Shown here one piece after another: positions 54,823 to 64,000 of a stretch of 64,000 bases of DNA. Each line of letters opens with the position of its first letter. Within the stretch, counting starts at the first letter, position 1. The notes beneath the pieces were generated by a model. It made no database searches and was not told the origin of the DNA. It worked only from the letters and a program-made list of their open reading frames with translations. This stretch comes from Diabrotica undecimpunctata (Eukaryota > Arthropoda > Insecta > Coleoptera > Chrysomelidae), in contig NC_092804.1 of the NCBI RefSeq assembly GCF_040954645.1, forward strand, positions 95,296,862 to 95,360,861, given 5' to 3'. Position numbers and translations under genes: made by a program.

Positions 54823-56080
54823 TCTAAAAAGAACAATATGAAAAAACCACACAAGCATGGAAAAGTTGTTACATGTGTTACCTTAAAAAGATATGTAGCA
54901 GTCAGTGATATTAAAATTGTAAAGACGCTTAAGTAAATGGACATTCTACGATTACGATGTATAAACAATAAATTGAACTAAATAATGTTCTGAAGCTATT
55001 TTCTTGTGGCATTTTAAATTAATTTATATTTAAATTGTGGCTTATTCCCATTTAAATATAAATTGAACTAAATAAAGTTAACAATTTGTTCAAACTAAGC
55101 ACAGCAAAAAGAACATGTGTTTTTTTATACATGTATAAGTAAAACAAAACATTGTAAAAGAGAATGAATAACTAAGAAAATCATAGATGCACTTCCAACA
55201 ATATAGCAATAGTTATGATTTAATTTTAACTTTAGGTAGCATTATTAGAGTAATTAATATTGAAATTGAATAATTTAATGTATAATGAAATTACCACTCC
55301 TGGCTTCTTGAATGCTGCCGGTAAAATGGTGTTATATTAAAACAAACGTACCAACAACGTGAAAAGACAGTAAACCTTGAGGTCATTAATTATGACAGAA
55401 CAACAAGGTGAAATACCAACCCTAATAATAGAGCGGATTATTTAAATGATAAGATGAGTTTGGGTGACAACCTGCTTGTAAGGAACCAATAAATGAAAGG
55501 AAAGGTGGTTAATAACACCAAATTTCCCCCAGTGATCGGTTAAGAAAAACAAACAAACAAGTGAGGTCAATCCAAAAACTCATATATAAATCGTCAACGT
55601 TGTGGCTGGTTAATCAGCCACAGGTGAAGAACAATTATAATTTCCAACAGTCCAAGGTTCATACACTTGGAGCTGCAAATGATAAAGGATTCTATGTATC
55701 AAATCAATTAGGTATATAACTGTATTAAACTATTTGATTAAAAACAATTAATACAAATCTGAGTATATGCAACACGTGACTAGGTCAAAAGTAATGCAAG
55801 TTGCATAAGTGTAAGCTAATATAAGTAAGAAATATTTCTTATATTCTATTTTATATTTAAATTTATTTTATATGTTTATATGTATGTGTGTATATGTAAC
55901 GAGTGACTATGTCAAAAGTTACATAAGTGTTAGTTAATATAAGTAAGAAATATTTCTTTGTTTTTTATTTTATTTAAATTTATTTTAATATGTTTATATT
56001 GTATTTAAATTATTTAATAAGAAAATATGGTAAACCTGTACACCTTAAAGGACAATGATAAAGTAAATAGCTGATTAAGC

Positions 56081-56357
56081 CTAATTCTGCAATATTAAAG
56101 CATGATATATTTGGCTCAAGTTACTGATGTCTGTTCTTTTATTAAGAGCATTAGGGTGTTTAAGTATTGAACACATTTCCAAAAACTGTCTTTTGACGAG
56201 ATTGCGTTCTGTGCCAAGAATCTTAACTTCATTAAAGTCTATCTTATGCTTGGTATTGATAGCATGCTGGGCAAGAGCACAAGTATGTTTAGATAAATTG
56301 ATGTCACTACGATGAGTAGTAAGGCGCCCTTTCAATGATCTCCCAGTCTGACCGATG
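56081..56357 (-). pseudogene. PLE2 copy 1 GIY-YIG nuclease, truncated
   Basis: About 90 codons of the Penelope C-terminal nuclease: IGQTGRSLKGRLTTHRSD, CALAQHAINTKHKIDF, EVKILGTERN, FLEMCSILKH. RT domain absent, and the first Tyr of the GIY-YIG core is lost by truncation. Confidence 0.85.
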
Positions 56358-56362
56358 ATACT

Positions 56363-57920
56363 ACACATCGTAGTGATATCAATTTATCTAAACATACTTG
56401 TGCTGATGCTATCAATACCAAGCATAAGATAGACTTTAATGAAGTTAAGATTCTTGGCACAGAACGCAATCTCGTCAAAAGACAGTTTTTGGAAATGTGT
56501 TCAATACTTAAACACCCTAATGCTCTTAATAAAAGAACAGACATCAGTAACTTGAGCCAAATATATCATGCTTTAATATTGCAGAATTAGGCTTAATCAG
56601 CTATTTACTTTATCATTGTCCTTTAAGGTGTACAGGTTTACCATATTTTCTTATTAAATAATTTAAATACAATATAAACATATTAAAATAAATTTAAATA
56701 AAATAAAAAACAAAGAAATATTTCTTACTTATATTAACTTACACTTATGTAACTTTTGACATAGTCACTCGTTACATATACACACATACATATAAACATA
56801 TAAAATAAATTTAAATATAAAATAGAATATAAGAAATATTTCTTACTTATATTAGCTTACACTTATGCAACTTGCATTACTTTTGACCTAGTCACGTGTT
56901 GCATATACTCAGATTTGTATTAATTGTTTTTAATCAAATAGTTTAATACAGTTATATAATTGATGTGATTCATAGAATCCTTTATCATTTGCAGCTACAA
57001 GTGTATGAACCTTGGACTGTTGGAAATTATAATTGATCTTCACAGGTGGCTGATTAACCAGCCACAACGTTTACGATTTATATATGAGTTTTTGGATTGA
57101 CCTCACTTGTTTGTTTGTTTTTCTTAACCGATCACTGGCGGAAATTTGGTGTTATTAACCACCTTTCCTTTCATTTATTGGTTCCTTACAAGCAGGTTCT
57201 CACCCAAACTCATCTTATCATTTAAATAAACCGCTCTATTATTAGGGTTGGTATTTCACCTTGTTGTTCTGTCATAATTAATGACCTCAAGGTTTACTGT
57301 CTTTTCACGTTGTTGGCGCGTTTGTTTTAATATAACACCATTTTACCGGCAGCATTCAAGAAGCCAGGAGTGGTAATTTCATTATACATTAAATTATTCA
57401 ATTTCAATATTAATTACTCTAATAATGCTACCTAAAGTTAAAATTAAATCATAACTATTGCTATATTGTTGGAAGTGCATCTATGATTTTCTTAGTTCTT
57501 CATTCTCTTTTTCAATGTTTTTTTTTTTACTTATACATGTATAAAAAACCACATGTTCTTTTTGCTGTGCTTAGTTTGAACAAATTGTTAACTTTATTTA
57601 GTTAAATTTATTGTTTATACATCGTAATCGTATAATGTCCATTTACTTAAGCGTCTTTACAATTTTAATATCACTGACTGCTACATATCTTTTTAAGGTA
57701 ACACATGTAACAACTTTTCCATGCTTGTGTGGTTTTTTCATATTGTTCTTTTTAGATGAACTGATGATGATTTCTGATTAAGAAAGCGAAACGTCTTCAA
57801 TAAATAGATGAAGTAGCCATCATCTTTGTCGTTTTTCTCCACCTTTTGACCGAAAAAACCCACCACTCTTCCGAGTGATCCTTAATTTATATTGGATTGA
57901 CGGTCGTACTCCTTTTCTCG
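56363..57920 (+). mobile_element. PLE2 copy 2 (plus): GIY-YIG end plus pseudo-LTR
   Basis: Mirror of copy 1, truncated slightly further in (starts RSDINLSKHTCA; a small deletion follows). Coding ends at the stop near 56588, then the pseudo-LTR runs to 57920 and leads straight into the next coding body, as in PLE1. It lacks about 91 bp present in copies 1 and 4 (near 57600). Confidence 0.9.
57757..57799 (+). ncRNA. Hammerhead ribozyme of PLE2 copy 2/3 junction
   Basis: UGAA, CUGAUGA, U, GAUUUC-UGAUUAA-GAAAGC, GAAA, CG, UC, UUCA. Same as 54780-54822, but one stem II base is changed (GCTTTC to GATTTC), breaking one pair. Confidence 0.8.
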
Positions 57921-59241
57921 ATGCTTTCTGTTACAGAGAGGTTTTATGCCACCACCAGGCACATCCATGCAGAACAAGCAGTGAAGAAGCTGAAGAGATG
58001 GACCAACCTTACTGAAAAACTAGCAACAGCAGAAGCCAGAAGATCCTTCCTTCTAGAGTGTAGCAGAACTAAGAAGATCCCAAGATTCATCTTAGACATC
58101 ACTTCCAACATACTTTCATCTACATCTGGTTCCACAGAGAACACACTATACCGCAGAAGCCAACCTTTAAACAGACAGGTGAGGGTACGATTACTTAATT
58201 TCCATAAATCTAAGGTTCACACTGACATTAAATTTATCATTTCTCAAATCAATAACGTCACTTCTTTCCTTGATAATCACCTACCTGGCAATTTGTTGGA
58301 CACTTTTGAGTCATCTTTACATAAGAAATTTAATTTTATATATCATAAATCCATGGCACGCCTTCGTAAGAAACTAAATAATTTAGACAATCCCCAGTTT
58401 AAGAAAATCCCATTTAATCCTAAATGGATTAAAAACTTATCCAATATTGAGGTTCCGCAGGACATACTCAAGTTGTTATCTTTGGGTCCTAAATTTGGCC
58501 TTCAACCAACTTTCAGAGACTACTCTGTGAGTAGAATCTTAGCAGATGTGGAAAATATTTTGTCACATGCTGACAACTCTGACCTTCTATCTCTTAGGTC
58601 TTCTTCCAACAACATTTTGTTGAATTTTACCAAACGCCCTAGACAACCCATATCGGAGTTAGATAAGATTTACAGGGAAACGGTATCGTATTTAAAAACC
58701 CACCCCAATCTTCTCGTTCTCACGAGCGATAAAGGTAATGCTACTGTCCTTATGGATAGAGATCAATATTCCAGTCTGAGCAAATCGTTGTTAGATGATG
58801 ATAGATACTATCAACTTCTTTCTACCAACCCTTGTTCTAAATTCACTAATAAAATGAATAAATTTATAACTTACTTAAAAAACTTAAAGATCATAGATAA
58901 ACCACTTGCTAAATATTTACGTAATTATGATGGATATGCTCCCAGATTTTATTGTCTACCAAAAATACATAAGCCAACGCTGAGCATGAGACCTATTGTA
59001 TCATCCATCAATTCACCAAATATTAATATTTCTAAATTTCTAACGGACATCTTATCTAAATCATATAATTACAATAACAACTTCAATATTGTTGATTCTT
59101 TTCACTTTAGTGAATTTATCAACAACTTCAAACTTCCACAAGGATACATTTTAGTGAGTTTTGATGTAGTGTCTCTTTTCACTAACTTACCTCTATCTAG
59201 TGTTATTACCTCCTTAAGAAATCATTGGAACTTCATATATA
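57921..59241 (+). pseudogene. PLE2 copy 3: N-terminal region and RT part, 3'-truncated
   Basis: About 440 codons from ATG 57921 (MLSVTERF), the first base after the pseudo-LTR; an acceptor-like TTTCTGTTACAG (57925-57936) overlaps the start. N-terminal part LKRWTNLTEKLATAEARRSF is homologous to PLE1 KDWTRITIKL; then LTSDKGNATVLMD, PKIHKPTLSMRPIVSS and SFDVVSLFTNLPLSSVI. The frame is cut after RNHWNF by the gypsy-B LTR, so the YVDD motif and nuclease are missing. Uninterrupted by stops up to the junction. Confidence 0.88.
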
Positions 59242-59244
59242 TAC

Positions 59245-62200
59245 TTATATTTATATATACACCAAAAATAATATTCGAGAATCATCTGGAGTAGTCCATC
59301 TCTATTCTTCTACTCGGAAGTGCCACGAAGCCAGGCGCTATTGAGAATGCCATCGATTGAATATTCTATATTCATCCTTTTAAGAATTGTGACACGTACC
59401 ATGCATCGGAGGTGGGATGTTTCGTTACACTGCTCCCCTCTTAGATCTGAACGTCCCGATTAGCAACTTTACATGAAGGCCGAGTATGGCTGAATCTACA
59501 GGACTCTCCAGCTCTGCATAAACCCCTCAGAAAGAAATAACAGTCTACTGTCTTTAAGGGACACGATCTCTTCGGATTAATGCAATACATTCGTACGCCG
59601 GTTTTTCAGAAGATCACTTCAAGCATGCTTCTGTAATCTTCCAATCCAGATTTTCTAGTGCATGGCCTATCTTAGATAAGGCCAAATTCTGGATGTCATA
59701 ATTGCACACGATTTTCTTCAAATTAGTTAGAGCACGCTATATATCCTCGTAGCTTGCATTGTCTGTATACGACTTCCTGGTCACCAGATACAGCAAAGAT
59801 CGAGGACCATCTTCTTATCTCAGTACTCTTCCAACTTTAGGCTGCTGACTTTTTAACTCGTCCAAACGACCGAACTTCTTATAAAATACGGACGAGATTC
59901 CTTTAGTTATCACAAGATCTTTGGCAACACAGTGGGCTAAAGAGACGTTATGCGGAACCCTAAAAAGATCCTGCTGAACTTCTGTGGTCACGCCGAATCT
60001 AGCACTATTTCTCTCTACGTAATTGAATATAAATTCATTAAAGCTTGGTAGCCGGTCATCTTTGATCTTATGTTGAAGGGTTCGTGCTTCTTCTGTTTCA
60101 TTTGAGCCAGCATAAGGTACAAGACGATTTATGTGAAATACTCTTGGTTTACCTTTCGGCAACTTCTTAATTCGGTATGTTACGTCATTTATTCTCTTTT
60201 TAATTTCATACGGACCTTCCGATTGTCTTCACAGTTTAGGAGACAAGCGTCGACGACGTTGTGGATTATAAAGCCAAACAAGATCACCTACTTCATAGCT
60301 TTCAGTCTTGCACCGAGAATCATATTGATCTTTCATTCTGTCACTGGCTAACTGGATGTGTTGTCAGGCAAGTTCATGAATGTTGTTCATTCTTAACTTC
60401 AGGCGGTCGACAGATTCTTCGCTTGCAACATGTTTTTCGGAAGATATGCAGCCAAACTCTAGGTCGCAGTAAACGAACTTCACGACCTAACATCAGGCAG
60501 GTTGGAGTCTGGCCTGTAGTTTCATTCACGGCCGAGCGGTAGGCCATTAAGAATAAATGAATGTGCTGGTCCCAATCTCTTTGATGTTCTGATAGAACTT
60601 TGGATAGGTGTTTACCCATCGTTCGGTTCATCCTCTCGACCATTTCATCTGATTGAGGATGCGGGGATGTCGTTCTGGTCTTATCGACACCAATCAATTT
60701 ACAAACGTTTTGGAAGAGGGTTGACTCAAAGTTTCGCACGGTCGGAGTGGATTTGCAAGGGAACACCGAATCGGCTAAAGAATTCTTTAACGAGTACCTC
60801 TGCAACGGTAACAGCTTCTTGATTTGGTATCGCCTCAGTCCATTTCGTAAAATAATCCATGGCTACCAGGATATATTTATTTCCATCATCCGTTTCTGAA
60901 AATGGACCAGCAAGTGTCGATTGCTACTCTTTCCATAGGACTACCTACATTGTACTGTTTCATGCGCCCTCTTTTTACCAACTGGACCATTACTGGTGGC
61001 ACACAATTCAGATTTCCGGCACCAGTTTCATACATCATCTTTACAGTTCACCTAATAGAACCGTTCTCGAACCTTTTGCAGAGTCTTCGTAATACCAAAG
61101 GGTCCACCTGATGCACTGTCATGCAACTGACGCAATACTTCTGACACTTTACTTTTAGGTACAATCAACTGAAGCTTAGTTTCTGTACCATCATCGTTCT
61201 CAAAGGTTCTATACAGAAGATCATCTTTTAGCACTAGGCAATTCCATTGGCTCCAGTAACACTTGACTTCGGGACTACATGCAATAATGTCTTGCCAATT
61301 AGGTCTCTTACTTCGACGCATTCAATCCAATATTCTTTTTATACATGGATCATCTGCTTGGGCGTCTTGTAGCTGTTGAGGCTGCCTTTGATCATTAATG
61401 ACGGTGGATCGTCTAAAGAGCATCAGCATTTAAATGAACTCTTCTAGCCCTATGTTCGATCTCGTAATCATTTTCTTGTAATCGTTCTAACCATCTTGCA
61501 TTCGGCCCTCTGAATTACAGAATTGTAGGAGCCATTTTAGAGCGGCGTGATCCCTACGAAGAAGGAACTTTGTGCCAGTATTTATGGAAATGCTCGCAAG
61601 CCTTCACTACGCCTAGCAATTCTCTCTTGGTAACGCAATAGTTTCTTCCTGGTTTCGACAAGACTTTGCTTAAGTAAGCGATAACTTTTTCCTGTCCATC
61701 TTGGATTTGGGGGACTGTTTCTGGCATCGGTGTCCAACACAAATTTTCCTGACTGTCTAGGGTAGCTTAAAATCGGTGCACTGATCAGAGCCATTTGGAG
61801 TTCTTCGAAAGCTTTTTGACACTGTTCACTCCATGTATATTCTTTACCTTATAATGTCAACTGTGTTATTGGCTTGGAGATGTTGGCAAACTCTTTGACA
61901 AAACGTCGGATATATGTACATAAACCAAGGAAACTTCTAATTTCGTGTTTGTCTCTTGGTACTGGCCAATCCTTAATTGCTGCAAGTTTTTCAGGATCAG
62001 CTGTTACACCATTACTCGCTGCAATATGTCCCAAGTACTTCACTTCTCGTCGAAACTTGTAACATTTCTTCGGACTTAACTTTAAATTCGCTGCCCGTAA
62101 TCATTGAAAGACTTCTGACAGATTGTTGGCATGTTCATCGAAGGATCTTCCAACTACAATTACATCGTCCAAACAAACCAGTCATGTTTTCCATGTTAGA

Positions 62201-62535
62201 CCTTTTAAAACTGCCTCCATTATTCTTTCAAATGTGGCATTACATAAACCAAAGGGCATAACCGTAAACTACCAAAGCCCTGATCCTATCGAGAATGCGG
62301 TTTTCTCCCGATCAGCTTGTTCCATGTCTACTTGCCAATACCCACTTTTTAGATCGAGTGTGGAGAACCAACGAGAACCGGAGTGAGTATCCAATGTATC
62401 GTCTATTCTGGGCAAAGGATAACTATCTTAGTTATCGCATTGAGTTGGCATCAATACAAAAACGCGTTCATTGAACCATATTTCTTCTTTACTAGAACTA
62501 CTGGTGATGTCCATGGACTTTTTGATGGATCAATA
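59245..62535 (-). mobile_element. gypsy-B copy 2: 3' half, minus strand
   Basis: From the RT (62535) through RNase H and integrase to the polypurine tract (GAGGGGAGCAG, 59430-59440) and a partial 3' LTR (59245-59429). Overlaps copy 1 by about 840 bp of RT, near-identically. Confidence 0.9.
59790..62535 (-). pseudogene. pol: gypsy-B pol (RT-RNaseH-IN), degenerate
   Basis: Reading the minus strand downward: RT remnant 62535-61850 (YLGHIAASNGVTADPEKL near 62000); RNase H pieces 61794-61554 (LDTDARNS, KRELLGVVKACEHFHKYW); integrase N-terminal finger region 61321-61052 (LIVPKSKVSEVLRQLHDSASG with a broken HHCC); integrase core and end 60805-60374 (TSPHPQSDEMVERMNRT, LFLMAYRSAVNETTGQTP); C-terminal region 60162-59815 (PRVFHINRLVPYAG). 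Catalytic Glu region present, but several frameshifts and stops. Confidence 0.85.
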
Positions 62536-64000
62536 CCAAGCATAAGATAGACTTTAATGAAGTTAAGATTCTTGGCACAGAACGCAATCTCGTCAAAAGA
62601 CAGTTTTTGGAAATGTGTTCAATACTTAAACACCCTAATGCTCTTAATAAAAGAACAAACATCAGTAACTTGAGCCAAATATATCATGCTTTAATATTGC
62701 AGAATTAGGCTTAATCAGCTATTTACTTTATCATTGTCCTTTAAGGTGTACAGGTTTACCATATTTTCTTATTAAATAATTTAAATACAATATAAACATA
62801 TTAAAATAAATTTAAATAAAATAAAAAACAAAGAAATATTTCTTACTTATATTAACTAACACTTATGTAACTTTTGACATAGTCACTCGTTACATATACA
62901 CACATACATATAAACATATAAAATAAATTTAAATATAAAATAGAATATAAGAAATATTTCTTACTTATATTAGCTTACACTTATGCAACTTGCATTACTT
63001 TTGACCTAGTCACGTGTTGCATATACTCAGATTTGTATTAATTGTTTTTAATCAAATAGTTTAATACAGTTATATACCTAATTGATTTGATACATAGAAT
63101 CCTTTATCATTTGCAGCTCCAAGTGTATGAACCTTGGACTGTTGGAAATTATAATTGTTCTTCACCTGTGGCTGATTAACCAGCCACAACGTTGACGATT
63201 TATATATGAGTTTTTGGATTGACCTCACTTGTTTGTTTGTTTTTCTTAACCGATCACTGGGGGAAATTTGGTGTTATTAACCACCTTTCCTTTCATTTAT
63301 TGGTTCCTTACAAGCAGGTTGTCACCCAAACTCATCTTATCATTTAAATAATCCGCTCTATTATTAGGGTTGGTATTTCACCTTGTTGTTCTGTCATAAT
63401 TAATGACCTCAAGGTTTACTGTCTTTTCACGTTGTTGGTACGTTTGTTTTAATATAACACCATTTTACCGGCAGCATTCAAGAAGCCAGGAGTGGTAATT
63501 TCATTATACATTAAATTATTCAATTTCAATATTAATTACTCTAATAATGCTACCTAAAGTTAAAATTAAATCATAACTATTGCTATATTGTTGGAAGTGC
63601 ATCTATGATTTTCTTAGTTATTCATTCTCTTTTACAATGATTTGTTTTACTTATACATGTATAAAAAAACACATGTTCTTTTTGCTGTGCTTAGTTTGAA
63701 CAAATTGTTAACTTTATTTAGTTCAATTTATATTTAAATGGGAATAAGCCACAATTTAAATATAAATTAATTTAAAATGCCACAAGAAAATAGCTTCAGA
63801 ACATTATTTAGTTCAATTTATTGTTTATACATCGTAATCGTAGAATGTCCATTTACTTAAGCGTCTTTACAATTTTAATATCACTGACTGCTACATATCT
63901 TTTTAAGGTAACACATGTAACAACTTTTCCATGCTTGTGTGGTTTTTTCATATTGTTCTTTTTAGATGAACTGATGATGCTTTCTGATTAAGAAAGCGAA
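62531..64000 (+). mobile_element. PLE2 copy 4: GIY-YIG end plus pseudo-LTR, runs off the window
   Basis: Starts inside the nuclease domain (INTKHKIDFNEVKILGTERN) with a TCAAT microhomology to the gypsy-B end, stops near 62706, then the pseudo-LTR with a canonical hammerhead cut by the window edge. Probably followed by another PLE2 body outside the window. Confidence 0.88.
63967..64000 (+). ncRNA. Hammerhead ribozyme of PLE2 copy 4 (partial)
   Basis: UGAA, CUGAUGA, U, GCUUUC-UGAUUAA-GAAAGC, GAA, then the window ends. Stem II is fully paired. Confidence 0.8.

Larger units (their letters stand above)
54657..56357 (-). mobile_element. PLE2 copy 1 (minus): GIY-YIG end plus pseudo-LTR
   Basis: Second Penelope family. 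On the minus strand it starts within the GIY-YIG nuclease (truncated at YIGQ, 56357), reads TGRSLKGRLTTHRSDINLSK...ALILQN-stop (stop 56081-56083), then a 1.4-kb pseudo-LTR with the hammerhead, ending TTTTCTCGA at 54657 against the TA tract. Inverted head to head with copy 2 (56363 onward). Confidence 0.9.

Overview
This looks like a piece of a large, AT-rich, transposon-dense animal genome, most likely an insect. Support comes from hammerhead-bearing Penelope-like elements, a Polinton/Maverick element, RTE/Jockey-like LINEs, a Helitron, a tRNA-derived SINE, a MADF-BESS remnant and very long (TA)n tracts. A leaf-beetle-like genome would fit, but I cannot fix the species. I see no intact host gene; almost everything recognisable is mobile DNA stacked inside other mobile DNA.

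Layout. 1-2590: AT-rich sequence with one (TA)n tract. 2590-4050: endonuclease half of a plus-strand LINE ('LINE A'). 4051-40016: a 36-kb Polinton-type element with perfect 6-bp target duplications (ACCGGA) that cuts LINE A in frame; its RT half resumes at 40017. The Polinton has about 5-kb terminal inverted repeats and a decayed protein-primed DNA polymerase B gene (31892-35584). Upstream of the polymerase lies an array of ten covarying hairpins (30722-31530). I see no integrase, ATPase, protease or capsid gene. Nested inside it are a four-copy inverted/tandem Penelope cluster ('PLE1', 9775-19430), a very young Ty3/gypsy element ('gypsy-A', 20056-25082), old LINE debris, and a SINE in the left arm only.

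40017-44292: remainder of LINE A, split by a minus-strand LINE ('LINE B'), followed by a third LINE ('LINE C'). 44293-45921: Helitron Rep-domain gene fragment with an apparent intron. 47216-47700: A-rich degenerate repeat. 48585-49102: MADF-BESS remnant. 49950-54535: 5' half of a second gypsy family ('gypsy-B'), its LTR split by an element with 39-bp inverted termini. 54657-59241: a second Penelope family ('PLE2') in inverted head-to-head arrangement. 59245-62535: 3' half of gypsy-B on the minus strand. 62531-64000: PLE2 3' end, running off the window inside a hammerhead ribozyme.

How the parts relate. The nesting gives a chronology: LINE A, then the Polinton, then PLE1, gypsy-A and the SINE. 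Both Penelope families share one RNA design: a hammerhead with a one-nucleotide insert before stem II and a loopless, self-complementary stem III, which suggests action as dimers. PLE1 carries an apparent compensatory core change. Gypsy-A has LTRs that look identical, a canonical A AAA AAC frameshift site, and a single nonsense codon in its integrase. All identity statements are by eye from the sequence.
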